Positions 33,420 through 54,110 of a stretch of 64,000 bases of DNA are shown here, in pieces (within the stretch, counting starts at the first letter, position 1; every line of letters starts with the position of its first letter). Source of the DNA: Asterias amurensis. Lineage: Eukaryota; Echinodermata; Asteroidea; Forcipulatida; Asteriidae. The stretch covers positions 12,842,284 to 12,906,283 of the forward strand of contig NC_092654.1 of the NCBI RefSeq assembly GCF_032118995.1. Direction: 5' to 3'. The position numbers were made by a program, and so were the translations under genes. The notes below the pieces were generated by a model, which was not told the origin of the DNA, ran no database searches, and was given only the letters and a program-made list of their open reading frames with translations.

Positions 33420-35768
33420 CTGTGAGAAAAACCATGAAAGATATTTTTAACGTCTGTACATAGCATTGCTTGAATGCAACAAATTAATTTCAACAATTAT
33501 GTTAGGCCCTACTGTCCCTATACATTTTGCAGATTTTAAATGTCTGTAAGTACACAAATATTACAAAAGTTGAGAGAGATAATCGTAACCCTCCATTCTA
33601 CTGACAGTCGGTCGCAGACTGAAGATCCTAGATAGATACTCCGCTGGAATCGGAAGGAACCTCATAGTTATAGGAGTAGGAGATGGAGAGCTATCAGCTG
33701 TGTATATTACAAATAACAATTTCAAACAATATTTTATAAAGATATGATGTTGCAACAATCAGTATAAATTTAATAATTTGATGTTTCGAAACAGAAGTCA
33801 AAATATCTTTATCAGTTCAACATGCAAGAACCCATAACCATTAAATCCCTCTCTCGATCTCAATCAACCTACCGTCTCAGAAGTTCTCAAGATCCCACAT
33901 TGTTATCTCACTCACCTGGGAAATCTATGGCTACATTTTTAGGTGATCGGGCATTTCTATACGCCGCTCCAAATTTGTGGAACAATTTCCCACCTTGCAT
34001 TAGACAGGCTTAATTTATTTACTTCACCCATTTAATTAATTCTTGCTCTGTTTGTGTACTTGTTTTTTAAATTTTTTCTCTGCATTTTTTGTATTCCTTG
34101 TAATGCGCAGTAGAGTATATTTGTATAGGTAACTTATTATTATTCTACACAAGTTCCAGACTCTGCCAACATAGTTCATTCGCTATAAAAAATATATAAT
34201 GGTATCCTTTTGAGGAAGAACTTTCCGTATCTTGCCACCACCTTTTCATTTGCTATGATTTTTTTAATGAAATTTTAGTATCTAATCACTCACACCATAG
34301 AGTACTATGCTCACACGATTGAGATTCCTTTTCATGCTTTTTAGTTTGGACTTTTGGTGTTGGAACAGGGGGAAAATATGTGGCATGAGTGAGATATGGA
34401 AAAGTTAAAAAGAATGCTCAAGTTTTCCAAACCAACACTTCGATAAATTAAAAACGATTGCCTCATTACTTTGTCCATTTTCTATCCCATTTATTAAAAA
34501 CAACATTCACCCGTGTGTACAGACCGAACGTACACACACAACAATGCAGAACAATGTAAACAAAGAAGCACTTCTTACTTTCTTCAATCCAGTTTCCTGT
34601 CTCACCAGTGAATTTTTGTTGTAAACTTCACCCCAGTTTTGCAAATCGAAAGTTACAACCGAGCTTACCCTCAGATGCACCTAAGAATGGTGCACAATTC
34701 TGCAGCTCATTGATGATCTTAATGTTTATCTAAACAACTTCATGAATGTTCTTTACCTTTCTGGAAAATTCCCAGGATCACAGATTTTTCGACGTCAACA
34801 ATCAAAGCTGTACTTCTTGTGTGTGATGATGATTTCATGATGCAAAGTAAATTGTTGAGGGCGCTCTTCATCGCTCACATGCAGACTTAAACCCAGACGT
34901 CCCCTCACCATTTTTAGTGAAACTTACAACGGTATCGAGGGCAGGAGAATAATACGGTTACCCGACTCATTACATGTGTGTGAGAAAAGATAAAACAGAA
35001 AGTGCCGACGAAACCTTACGATCTGTTTTTTTGTTTATTTTCTCCGGGTGGTAGCTGTCAAATTTCTGTAAGTACCAAATGTAAAGAATTCATAATTGTT
35101 TAAAAATATCATCATGTAGAGCATTAGAGTAGTAACTTTATTTCTATGATGGACTTAGGTCCATAAACAGATAAAGTGAAAGAAACATGGACTAGACATG
35201 GAGAAAAGAAAATATTTGTCATTTATTATAAATATAGTGCGGACGGGAGGATTTGTAGTAAAAGTAAAATGAAAAGATGTTGGTGGTGGTGGGGGGGGGG
35301 GCTGTTCGGTGCATTCATGATGCAATTTCAATGTCAGTTTTTATTTTTTTATTTTTTTATAAATGTTACAGTGATCAGCTTTTAGGGCGAGAGGCAGTGT
35401 CTGTGATTTGCATGGGATGATATTGATGAGCATGATTGGGGTGATTATTTTTAAATGGAGTATGAAGTATACAGAAGTCAGAAGTAGCATTCCGTGTCGT
35501 GGCGAAAGCGTCAAATTCAACTTTTCAAGTCCTGCATCTGGTGGTTGTGTCAAATAAGACCCACCCAGTAATTGGGCTGCTGTTCTCCTTTTTATTAAAA
35601 TTTGTTGGACATCTGTTGTTCTTACGACGAAGTACTACCGCAGTTGACAAACTCTAAGATTTAGGACTATTCGTATTCCATTCCAACGAGTCATCCAAAT
35701 GAATAGCCAGTTTTGCTTTTAATATAACTGTTAGGTCTATTATTATTATTATTATTATTATATTGCAG
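33420..35768. other. Divergent spacer between TCP11L1 and the RWD-RING gene
   Basis: Holds non-coding 5' ends of both genes. A plus-strand donor TTCT|GTAAGT at 35068 could pair with the acceptor ATTGCAG at 35762-35768. A LINE remnant lies at 33815-34150, a G run near 35290 and an ATT microsatellite at 35735-35762. No further coding exon seen. Confidence 0.5.
33815..34150 (+). mobile_element. LINE 3' end remnant (CR1/L2-like)
   Basis: Open frame 33822-34013 shows GDRAFLYAAPNLWNNFPPCI, the standard C-terminal signature of CR1/L2-type non-LTR reverse transcriptase ORFs, preceded by TYRLRSSQDPTLL. It is followed by a short 3' UTR and an ATT-rich end near 34140. 5'-truncated. Confidence 0.8.
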
Positions 35769-35782
35769 GCATCTTGATAATC

Positions 35783-38700
35783 ATGACGTCAGCGTTCATC
35801 AAAGAGGAGCTTGCGGACGTGAAAAAGAGGTGTCTACAAGAGATACAAGGATCTGAAATCATCGCCTGTCATCCGGTCTCAGTTAGAATCAGAATGACGT
35901 AAGGGATCACTTAACTTCAGGGCTCAACATTTTAACTGGCAGGCCCGTAAAATGCGCCATGTAAAGAGCTAGCTATTATCAGATAAAATCATGTTTAAAT
36001 TTTTTTTTGTTTTTGTTTTATTCTTAGGAGAACTGAATTCAAGAAGTTGGAGGCTTGTCTCCAGTTTTCTGAAGGTTACCCCAATACCGTCATCGTGGTC
36101 GAGATAAAGAGTAAGACCATTCCGGAGAAGCTATGTGAAGGACTTGCCAGGATATGTGATGAGGAAGCCAAGAAGATACTAGGACAGCAACAGGTATACC
36201 CCGAGGACCATCTTTATTTTTTGAGTTGCTTTGGACAAAAGAAAATCTCAGCACACTTTCAGTATAGTTTTGTCCAATTTGTATACATCCCAGTTTCAAG
36301 TTTAAGGCACTGATGGACACTATTGGTAATTACTCAAAATAATTGTGAGTATAAAACCTTACTTGGTAAAGAGCAATGGAGAGCTGTTGATTGTGAGAAA
36401 CAGGTCCCTCTATAAAAGAAATATAGTTTTTGAGAAATAAAGGTAATTTTCATTCATAGTCATATTTAAATATGGTAATTAGCTCTGAAAGCTCACACAT
36501 TTGTGGGTGTTTTTACTTTCATTATTCTCTTGCATCTACAATGACCAATTCAGTTAAATTTTCACAGATTTGTTAATGTGTATGTTTGGAGAAATCTAGT
36601 TTTTGAGGTGAAATAACTGATGGTGTGCCTTATATATGCCAATTTTTCTGCAGGTAATGCACATGCTGAAATTTATACGTCAATTCATCGATGATAACCC
36701 CTTTACACCATGCAGTAATGAGCTGACATACATCAAGAAAGAACTTGTCATGGAACAGGACACGTTTAAGACCAAGCAGAAGGCAGGGGTTATAATCTAC
36801 ACAATAAAGATGTCTGATTACTACTTTAAGGTCAAGTTGACCGTACCAGACAACTACCCTGAGGAACCTGTTATGTGAGTTATTATAACAATAATTATAA
36901 TGGGGCTTCTTCTTATCTAGCGCTTCAACATTCACCATTTTCCCTTTAGGGTATATGTAGGGATACGTTTGAGTATGAGACCTACTTCTTTAACATACAT
37001 TGTAGCACCATACATTGTAGCAGCATGGTTTACACGGTGCTGTTGCACAATATGCAACCAATCAAATCAAACCAGAATCACTGGGGCGAACCCCTTCTCT
37101 TTTTGATAAGTGCACTGGGATCTTCATCACGTTTTACACATCAAACGCGACTAATGGCTTTATGTCCCATTCGAGGGCGAAGCATCATAGTTAGGTGCCT
37201 TGCTTAAGTTAGGTGTCATAGTTAGCTGTGATCGTGACTGGGTTTCGACTCCACACTCGGCTGATCAGAAAAACCAGTTTGCATCGGGTGCTCTTGAACG
37301 TTAGTGAGGACATGGCCTCCTTAGCCCTGGTTAAAATGGTTTTAAGCATGTTATCAAAATAATCACTTGGTTGCAGGATGTAAACCTGCAATATTAAACG
37401 GGACCCAATACTGCTGAACAAGTTTCTGCTTAGCAAGAATAAGCTTGATACCAGTTACAAATGTAAGATGTGACAATATATTTTGGCTGGTAACCTTAAT
37501 CTGGTAAGCATGATAATGCTGTGCTTAGCTACTTGTTGTGCTTAAGAAAAAGCAGCAGCCATGAATCTGGCACCAGATTATTGATTTGACCATTCAAAGT
37601 GTGTTTCTTTCTTTGCAGAATTGAAGAAACTGGAAATAATTTTCCCGCCATTTTCGTCAAGATGTTCAAATCACAGTCGGAGGAGATCGCCAGGCAATGT
37701 GTGACACCTCCCCTCAAAAAGAATCCAAAGTAAGAAGCCAGTATCTGCTCACATATGCCAATATTTCACTGCTACAATTCAAACTTTTGATTTTATGATA
37801 TTCATTAAAGGCACTGGACACTATTTGTAAAATAATTGTTAGCATGAAAACTTACTTGTGAACGAGCAATGGAGAGCTCTTGATAGTATAAAACATTGCG
37901 AGAAACGGCTCTCTCTGAAGTAACGTAGTTTTTGAGAAACATGTAATTTCTCACTCAAATATTAAAAGACTTAAACCTGAAGCCATTTATTATGCATATC
38001 TGAAAGCACACAAATTTGTGCAACAAGGGTGTTTTTTTCCTGTCATTATTCTCTTGCAACTTCGATGACCAATCGAGTCCAAATTTTCACAGAACAGTTA
38101 TTTTATGCATATGTTGGGAGACACCAAGTGAGAATACTGGTCGTTGACAATTACAAAAGGTGTCCACCATGCCTTTAAAGCGTGATAACATGAAAACAGT
38201 TTAATGATAAAAGTAGGGTCATAGATTTGTTTTTGTCAATGTAATGCTGATTTATAGACATAATTATAAAGAAAGATAGGATAAAGGTTATCTGTAAAAC
38301 TTTCAGCTGACTACAGTGTTCACTTGCTTAAGAAAACAGCAACAAAAATGAATGGATGAATGAAATGTTTTCCTCTCAGAGACCCACCATTCCAGTTCAA
38401 GCCCTCTCTCCAGCTAGTGTGTAAATTCTTGGTCACCGACTGTGTACGCAAATACCCCGTAGAAATATGTCATTTATGTAATGAGAAGGCCTTCCCCAAG
38501 AAACCAGAGGTGAGTTTGGAAGTTTGCGTAAAATCTGTGTCGGTTATTATTGCTTTAAATGCACACAAGGGATATAACAGAGACAGTGGCGATGATTGCA
38601 AACAGAGGAAAAAGAAATAAATCAGTCTGAAAGTTTTGTGTAAACAGTTTTAAAGGGAAGGTACACGTTTGGTAATTACTCAAAACAAATATTAACTTAA

Positions 38701-41015
38701 AAACTGACTTGGTAACGAGCATTGGAGAGCTGTTGACAGTGTAAAACATCGTGGGAAACGACTCACTCTGAAGTAGCATAGATTTTGAAATAGAGGTAAT
38801 TTCTCACTAAAATAATAAAAGACTTCTAGCTAGAAGTCCCTTATCTTTAAGCACACATTTTCGTCCAACAAGGGTGTTTTTTCTTTTCAGCATTTTCTCC
38901 CAACTCCAAAGACCAATTGAGGTATAATTTTCACAGGTTTGTTATTTTATGCATATGTTGAGATACACCAAGGGAGAACACTGGTCTTTGAAAATTACCA
39001 ATGGTGTACCTTAGTGAACCCCCAAATTGTACAGGTTCAACACACAAACTATATTACCGGAATGCATGTTAAACATCTACTCAAATCATTGTGGTACGCA
39101 ACTGCTAAAAATAGGATTTGGACTGTCTCTAGGTGCCAGGTAAGCTTGGTGGTCTAGTTGCAAGACATCTGCACTAGACCGTGGCAAAGTTTGTAGGTCA
39201 TCCTACCTGAGTAATAGAGACTGTGGATTCGTTTTCACAAAAATACCAAGTATACATTGCTTCCAATATGTATGGATGAGACATTCATTGTTGCCAAAAA
39301 GTTACAGTACAAACATTAGAGGGACAATAGGGGATCCTTGATTGCTGGTGTTTACACAAATGTGGGCGAGAGACTTTTTTTGGGGGGAGGGTTCAAACCC
39401 CCAAATTTGTACACTTCCAGTCTTTGTCTTTGTGAACTGATACAGTCTGTTTTTTTCCTACTCTCCACCAGCATGTTGTGAATGAACCTATGCATGGAAG
39501 GCATGTAGAATGGATGTACTGTGGTCACTTATTCCATCATGGTTGCTTAGATGACTACATGACAACGCCACCGTTTACAGGTAAAAAGATTAGGGTCGCT
39601 CACATGTTCCTCCTCCAATTAACAATCAATGGAGGAGTTGATTATTGCAAATTATTGTGCCGAGACAAAGAGCCCCCACAAATGAACCTAAAACACCAGT
39701 TGTTCATAGTGTGCCTTGTATTGTAAGCATAACATTGGTTATTGTCCAAGACCAGCACCCACATTTCATGTTACCAAACATATACACGATCTTCCCGTCT
39801 CTTCCCTTGTGGGAACTTGGCAAAGCTCCCACAAGGGGATATAAACACCAAGCTGGCAACTGCCAATCTCTACCATACAAACAATGGTTAGACATCTTTG
39901 GAGTATGAATTGGACAAATCAAGAAATTGGGATTCAATAACTAGACGAAAAACACTGTTTCTTGTCATTGAGTAATCAGCGGTTAGCTGGAGAGATTCAA
40001 ACCTACAACAATGAGCAATTTCGAGTGTGCACAATGGTTAACTAAAGGTTGACCATTTTGACTCGAACCCAGGCTGGTCGACCATTGGTTGACTACTGTG
40101 GTCGACCATTTGGAACCAGCCTCAAGCCCATGGTTTCTTCACTGGTCCCAACAGCATGTTCCATTCTAACATGTGTTAAGCGCAGAGGGGAACCAGTGAC
40201 ACTTTAGCGAAAAGGTGGAAGGTTGACTAGACTACCAAACGAGTCGTTCGGGTGAGTACGTCACTGCGCATGTGCGTTGCTAGTCTGTGGTCGACTGGTG
40301 GACTAAATGTACGCACTCGAACTTGCTCCTTGTGTGATTGCAAATCCTATAGTTTAACCACTTGACCACGGCGACATGAAACAATACTGCTGTGAAAGTT
40401 TAAAGCTCAATCGGTTTTAGTGTAACAACGTTGTACACACTCTTTAAAGGAACACGTTGCCTTGGATCGAGTTGGTGTTTGAAAAGCGTTTGTAACCGTT
40501 TGTTATAAAATGCATATGATTAGAAGGTTATTTAGTAGAATATAATGATCCACACAAGTATCACTCGAAATTGCGTGGTTTTACTTTTACCTCACCGACT
40601 AACACGGTCGGCCATTTATAGTTCGCAAAGTTAACGAAAAACCACGCAATTTCAAGGCAAATTTGTATGGATAATTGTATTCTACTTTTAAAAGATCTTT
40701 CCAACCATGTGCATTTTATAACAAATGGTTACAAACGCTTTTCAAAGACCAACTTGACCGATCCAAGGCAACATGTTCCTTTAAGAATGGTACTCTGTGG
40801 GAAAATACTGTGCACAAATAATTTTAACACCATAAAAGAATTGATACTTAAGAGTAAAAACTTTTTAATTCACAGGAGGAAAGAAATGTCCGAAATGTGG
40901 GAAGAGACTTTATCACAATAAATGGAATGTGACGCCCAAGCTAGCGGAGGACAGATGGGCCCACCATCAAGCGCGGCAACGAGAGCTCGAAGAAGTAACA
41001 GACTTTTTGCAATAG
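35783..41015 (+). CDS. Uncharacterised RWD-like and RING-type zinc finger protein
   Basis: Probably an E3 ubiquitin ligase; I do not recognise a named orthologue. Coding exons: 35783-35898, 36028-36193, 36654-36874, 37619-37729, 38380-38509, 39472-39580, 40876-41015. Sites are GT/AG, phases agree, 330 aa result. The N-terminus (about 1-115) and residues 120-200 each look like an RWD fold; the second has the hallmark YPEEP (near 164). A RING-H2-like finger lies at about 235-300: CHLC, a long first loop, CGHLFHHGC, then CPKC after GG. The tail LYHNKWNVTPKLAEDRW and ELEEVTDFL looks strongly constrained. RWD plus RING resembles the general plan of RNF14 and RNF25, but there is no IBR/second RING and the RING is C-terminal. 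ATG 35783 is the first in frame after the acceptor at 35767-35768. Confidence 0.85.
36302..36634. mobile_element. MITE family A-related copy
   Basis: TTAAGGCACTGATGGACACT at the left, GATGGTGTGCCTTA at the right; in the intron just upstream of the exon at 36654. Confidence 0.7.
36885..37300 (-). mobile_element. tRNA-derived SINE (long variable arm type)
   Basis: ATAACAATAATTATAATGGGG tail on the left, body with TTTGAGTATGAGACCTA and GAACCCCTTCTC, and head region CTCGGCTGATCAGAAAAACCAG near 37255-37280. Confidence 0.6.
37320..37560. mobile_element. GGGCCC-family MITE remnant
   Basis: Contains CTGCTTAGCAAGAATAAGCT, GATACCAGTTACAAATG and CTTAGCTACTTGTTGTGCTT, interior motifs of the GGGCCC family; termini worn. 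Confidence 0.4.
37805..38178. mobile_element. MITE family A, full copy
   Basis: TTAAAGGCACTGGACACTAT to TGTCCACCATGCCTTTAA. Confidence 0.8.
38650..39015. mobile_element. MITE family A-related copy
   Basis: TTAAAGGGAAGGTACACGTT to ACCAATGGTGTACCTTAG; diverged termini but the same interior order. Confidence 0.7.
40018..40322. mobile_element. MITE with TTCGAGTG ends
   Basis: Left ATTTCGAGTGTGCACAATGG and right AAATGTACGCACTCGAACT. The interior has repeated GGTCGACCA motifs. Confidence 0.6.
40444..40784. mobile_element. Foldback MITE, TTAAAGGAACACGTTGCC ends
   Basis: Arms of about 95 bp on each side: TTAAAGGAACACGTTGCCTT, GAAAAGCGTTTGTAACC and TTGTTATAAAATGCATATG on the left, all mirrored on the right up to GGCAACATGTTCCTTTAA. 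It lies in the last intron of the RWD-RING gene. Confidence 0.85.
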
Positions 41016-41237
41016 GATTTTTTTTTAAGTTAATAAGCAATGACTGTAAATATAGCAGGATAGTATCGTGTATATGGGTGATGCCGGTCACCAGTGAACT
41101 TCCCGAACACCAACTGTGACCTCTGAACTGACGCATAATTTAACTTACTGATGCTAGTTTAATTTGCTACAAGCAGAATTAGTCATCGCCTACAAAGAGA
41201 CTGTTGGACAGCCACTGGAACCAGAGGTGCAACATGA

Positions 41238-41625
41238 CACTTAGACCTGGGCGACAAGCGAAATTTACTACTCAACTAGTCGCGCCTCAAATAGTCACAA
41301 CTTCGATGCTAGTCACGACTAATTTTTCATTCCCAAGATGCATTCAATTCATGTATTGCAGCATACTGTTTGCCACACACAGCCGCAATATAGTAAAATT
41401 CATGCTGAAGGGATTGGAGGATTGTGTCACTGATGTCCGATTGTGATTCGTGAGTAAATTACGTTGTCGTGATTAGTCGTGAGCGAAACAATTGGTTAAC
41501 CAAACAAGGACTATTTTTGTAGTAGTCATGGCGGCATGATTACCCGAGAAGTTGAAAAACAGTAACCGCAACTTGACTAAGCATACAACAGTCGCAACTA
41601 CGACACTAATCACCCAGGCTTAGTG
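41238..41625. mobile_element. MITE with CACTTAGACCTGGG ends
   Basis: Left CACTTAGACCTGGGCGAC, right CACCCAGGCTTAGTG; the interior has AGTCGTGA/TCACGACT pairs. Probably inside the 3' UTR of the RWD-RING gene. Confidence 0.65.
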
Positions 41626-42183
41626 TAAATCGATTTGTGGGCCTGAATTTTCAGGTATCGAGTTCTACACTCGGTACTTGTATCTCAGGTTTGCAGAGAA
41701 ATGGCGTCTTTTTAGGGCCAGTTGGTCAATAAGGTAAAAAAGCTACCCGAAAGACTTTAGCTTGGAGGAAAACAAAAACAGAATTTTAACAAAGGAAGGA
41801 CCGAAGTAATTGAGATCGTCGTCACAACATCAGGAGTTTTATTCGTTGAAATAAGTATGAGCAAGTAGGATGGTTGGGTCCAGCAAGATTTTTATAGGGG
41901 GAATTTTGTTTTAAGAAAATATTATATCTCAAAAATGTTACTCACAGCGGTAACAAGCATTTCCTTTGTTAAAGTATTGGACTTGATCCAAGTATTTGAA
42001 TCCTTGGCTATGCCACTATTAAAGAGGTTTTTAGATATAAATTATTGGTGCAAATACATTTTTATTTAACCTCCATGATTTAAACAAACAGGAACATACC
42101 ATCTTGCAAGTGGTTTTTACATGTAGGCAAGGCCTAGTTTGATGGCTTTGGTTGTTGCTGTGCTTGGATTGCTGGAACGTCCT

Positions 42184-42381
42184 GGGCCCAATTTCATGGC
42201 TCTGCTTATCACCAATTTCTGTGCAAGTGCCCAATTTCCGGCTAGCTAAGAGTAGTTAGTAAAGTGGAGTATGCACAAGCAAAAAAATTTTGCTAACCTG
42301 TGAAATATGCTTGATGTAATTTCCTGTTTCTGTAAGCACTAATTCGTTGCTCAGGGAAAGCATAGCCATGAAATTTTGCCC
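42184..42381. mobile_element. MITE, GGGCCCAATTTCATGG family
   Basis: GGGCCCAATTTCATGGCTCT to AGCCATGAAATTTTGCCC. Confidence 0.8.
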
Positions 42382-42995
42382 TGGTCTTAAACGTTGTTGC
42401 AGCCGTAGCCTTAGTCGGTTAGACAAGGTCATAACTACTGCTTTAATAAGCACTCAACTTTTTCCTATCGACTCACCATGGAAAAGTTGCCAGATTTCAA
42501 GAGTGTTTTATCAATTTTCATTAAATTGAATAATGTTTCTAAATGGTTATTTTCATAGATCACCTCTTTACAATTTCTTGTATTAAACATTTTTTAAGAA
42601 GCTCTCAGATTGAATCTTACTAATAATTAAAGTATGTATGATATGGATTTCAGACTTATAACCTTTCCTCCAGTTAGGCCTTGAAATCACCAAGGGCTGC
42701 CATGGTGCCATGTGCTTTTGTGCCCTATGCAAGGTTCAAAGACAAACGTAATACAGTGATTTGCTTTCAGCATTTGCTTTGTTTACTTTAATTGAAGAAT
42801 CGTAAGAGACAATGTCATGAAGCAGACGTCACCTTGACATAACCAGGCTCAAATAACCCAAGATGATCCATCAGCAATGATGATTCCGTGGTGTTGACTC
42901 AATTCCAAGTACATAAAGTACATAGAAAAAATGATAACCCACCATCATGGTATACTTGAATATCGGAATGTTAAACTTGCCTCCAATAGATCAAT

Positions 42996-43183
42996 CCATT
43001 ACGCTCCGCCCCATTGCATATTGACCAATCAACGGAGATCTGACAAATAAGGTCCGACATGAGTGCGCGTATGCTTGGCGCGCGAGGCAGAGTTGTGCAG
43101 AAAGGCATTGGAGAGGCTCACGTGGTCTTGCTCACAGCTCATATGTTCTTGCTCACACGTGCGTCCTGGGCGGAGCCTAATGG
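42996..43183. mobile_element. MITE with GC-rich ends, full copy
   Basis: 188 bp with terminal inverted repeats CCATTACGCTCCGCCC and GGGCGGAGCCTAATGG; the match extends imperfectly a few bases further out on both sides. Contains CACGTG. Inverse copy at 1-162. Confidence 0.85.
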
Positions 43184-43705
43184 AACGGTCTATTGAGCGA
43201 AATACAATAAAGGCAGCCTGTCCATTCTTATATGCCAAGATCCGACAACAAAAAGACAGAGGTCTTGAATCGATGGTTAACAACAAGCACTGGAAAAGGG
43301 AAGATGTGCTCTCCTTAGTACAGGAGAAAACAAATCAGAGCACAGAAGGTGCATGCATTTGCATGTGCATGCTGCACAATACAAAGTTCACATGGATATT
43401 CACTGAAAAAAAATTCAGGGCACTGTGAAACTGTCCCTGGTATTAAAAAACAAACATCCGCCGTATGTCGCCAGTTCAGAAAACTTCAGCTAATAATAAA
43501 CAAACCATCTGCAGGAAGTGGTTGCCACCGTTAAAGATTGAACTGGAATCTTGAAGTGAACTCAAAAAGTCTCCAACTCAAAATATTACAATTACAACGA
43601 CTTGATCATTTTATAGTTTATAAATGTACAGTAATTGTGCAAGGAATTTGCAACTATTTTACTTCAATAAAATAAAAACTTTTACAATATGGTGCAAGTT
43701 TACTT

Positions 43706-51770
<8,065 letters not shown>

Positions 51771-52126
51771 GATGTTATTGATGACAACACGTTCTGAACT
51801 TCTTGGTCACGTTAAAAGGCGACGTGTGAACTATGCAAGATTTTAGAGGGGTAGATGTGACCACTACACACTGTGGGGGGAAAAAAAACATGAAAATAAT
51901 TCAGGAATGTAAATCAAGTAAAAGTACAATGTTTCTTACAATGTTTGAAACTATCAAAAGCTCCCCATTACTCGTTACCAAGCAAGGTTTTATGCTAACT
52001 CTGTTGGCGCCAACAACCCAATCGCATTACCCAATGTTTGCCGTTACCTAAAATGACATTGAACTTTTCTTTTATGAACTTATTAAATATTACTTTTGTT
52101 ATCATTTCATTTAATAGCATGACACT

Positions 52127-52503
52127 AAAAGGATTTGGGTACTTTTTGTAACACAAAACACAGTGTCCACAGATTAACATTAAACTTGCACCTTTGAAGA
52201 TAATGGTAGTAGAAAGCGTACCTTAAAATATTAGTTGCCGAGGTGCTGTAGTTTTTGAGAAATGAGTAAAACAATGTCATGAAAATACGCTTTTACATGC
52301 TAAAATAATTTTTGTCTCACAATCACCGAGACGAAAATTATTTTCATGACATTGTTTCACTCATTTCTCAAAAACAACAGCACTTCAACGAGTAATATTT
52401 TCAGGGAAGCTTTCTACTATCATTATCTTCAAACTGTGTAAGTTTAGTGGAAATCTGTCGACATTGTGTTTTTTGTCCTACAAAGAGTACATAGACCCTT
52501 TAA
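52127..52503. mobile_element. Foldback MITE, TTAAAGGATTTGGGTAC family
   Basis: Long inverted arms of about 170 bp: AAAATTAGTT-centre excluded, both arms hold GAGAAATGAGTAAAACAATG / CATTGTTTCACTCATTTCTC and CATGAAAATA / TATTTTCATG. A second copy is at 60337-60698. Confidence 0.85.
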
Positions 52504-53568
52504 AAGCCAGTGTTATTCCTACAAAACCATTCTTTAACCAATTATGCCCAGTCGAAGTTGCGTTGCTCATACTATGTACACCCGCTCGTGCGCCCGAACC
52601 AGCCCTTTTTAAAGCAGTCGTTGTTTTACATACATTACCCAAAATGCATCAGTAAAAAACCTCAAACCTCTTGAGTGTCCAAAGACTTTGGAGGGAAGTT
52701 TCTTTAATGGAAGCTCAAAAAATGATCGCGAGTGCAACTAAACAACTGCTGTTGCATCATACGCATGTAAGGGACAGAAATGGAAAACTTCAAACCGCTT
52801 GCTTCAGTCTTTGCTTGGTCCATTTCAAACAGTTGGACAACTGTGAGTCGTTAGACATTGGAATGGATAAAAACAGTCAGGCTCCAGAGTTATGGTGGAG
52901 TAAGTTTGCACAATATTCACTGCATCCGTTTTATTTTCTCAATTGTATTTTACTTATGGTAAAACCCGAAGGCAAATGCACAGTTTATTCTTTTTAAAGA
53001 AAATAAACAAAATAGTAAACAAATTGCTTTGGCTATAGCTTTGCATAGGAAGTTTATCACTGTCCAAAATGTTCACATCCGGTAGCAATGACAAATAAGT
53101 TTTTATCGGCAGAGTTTGATAATTAATCCACACAATTTAAACCGTCATGGAAAGAAAGATAACAGTTACTAGTAAGTTATATGCCCTTTAACGGTAAAAA
53201 ATGATTAACTAACGTGAATAAAATATGCTAAACATGATTAAATATGATCAACAAACTGGAACATCAACTACTACAACTCTAAAAACTACAACAACATGAA
53301 CACTCCTTGAAAAACGTTTGATCAAGTTAATTAAATATTCAAACTTCAATTTGTTTACCTAACAATTTAAAATGTTGTGACCGGGTCCATGGGTTCTGTA
53401 CACTCTCGGGGGGCAAATGGCATTCGCCCCCTTTGATGTACAAAACACCATGGATCCAGTCACAGCATGCAACAATTGTATGATGTCAGTTACTTTGCTC
53501 TGCACTTCAGTAGAGACTTTACTTTTTCAGTAACTGAAGAGATACTCCTATATCAGTACATACAGTAT

Positions 53569-53729
53569 AAAGCCCGGTTTATACTTCCTGTGTATGCGAA
53601 TGCAATGTGAATTTGACGTCCAGCTGTTTTCACAGCAATATTGGCAAGAGAGTTGAGCACAACTCAACTCCTGCGAATTATTCAGGGCGAATATGTGACG
53701 TCAACATTCGAGGGAAGTATTAACCGGGC
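53569..53729. mobile_element. MITE family C
   Basis: AAAGCCCGGTTTATACTTCC to GGAAGTATTAACCGGGC; interior GACGTCCAGCTGTTTTC and ATATGTGACGTCAA. Confidence 0.8.
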
Positions 53730-54110
53730 ATATCAAGGAAGAATATTAAAATATATTAAAACAACCAAATAAAAACAAACCCCCAAAAATAGTTACAAAA
53801 CGCTGAAGTTGTCAGTTAAAATGCCATTTTGTCATTTTATCCTACTATATAAAACTCCAGGCACTAAAAAACATTCAAAGCTTCCTTCTCTGTTAAATCA
53901 TCAATCAATCTGTATGAGTACACAGCATCATCATTCTCATAAAATACTTATATCCCTTTTCACACTACCCTGTTCCCCCGAGTTGCTCCAGCTGGCCTTT
54001 TCATACTGTTCGATTTACCATAAGTCTGCTTTCAGTCCTGCTCTTGGTCTGCCCCCGGTCTGCCCTGGCAAATGTGGGCATACCCTGTGGAGGACATGGG
54101 CTTGAGTATG

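Larger units (their letters stand above)
41016..43705. other. 3' flank of the RWD-RING gene and of PWP1
   Basis: Convergent spacer with MITEs at 41238-41625, 42184-42381 and 42996-43183. No further gene; the open frame at 43063-43428 runs through a MITE and is not credible. Confidence 0.5.
51771..54110. other. Spacer between PWP1 promoter and the RAG1-N-like gene
   Basis: Contains a family A fragment (51925-52000), a foldback MITE (52127-52503) and a family C MITE (53569-53729). The open frame at 52671-52997 has no family signature. No gene called. Confidence 0.5.

Noticed and set aside
33561-33758. 65-aa minus-strand frame upstream of TCP11L1
   Set aside because: No splice signals or conserved motif; low-confidence shadow in the spacer.
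43063-43428. 121-aa plus-strand open frame
   Set aside because: Runs from a MITE into spacer and lacks an ATG at its start and any family feature.
52671-52997. 108-aa plus-strand frame near the RAG1-N-like gene, considered as a RAG2-like (Kelch) remnant
   Set aside because: No Kelch glycine pairs or PHD cysteines are visible.
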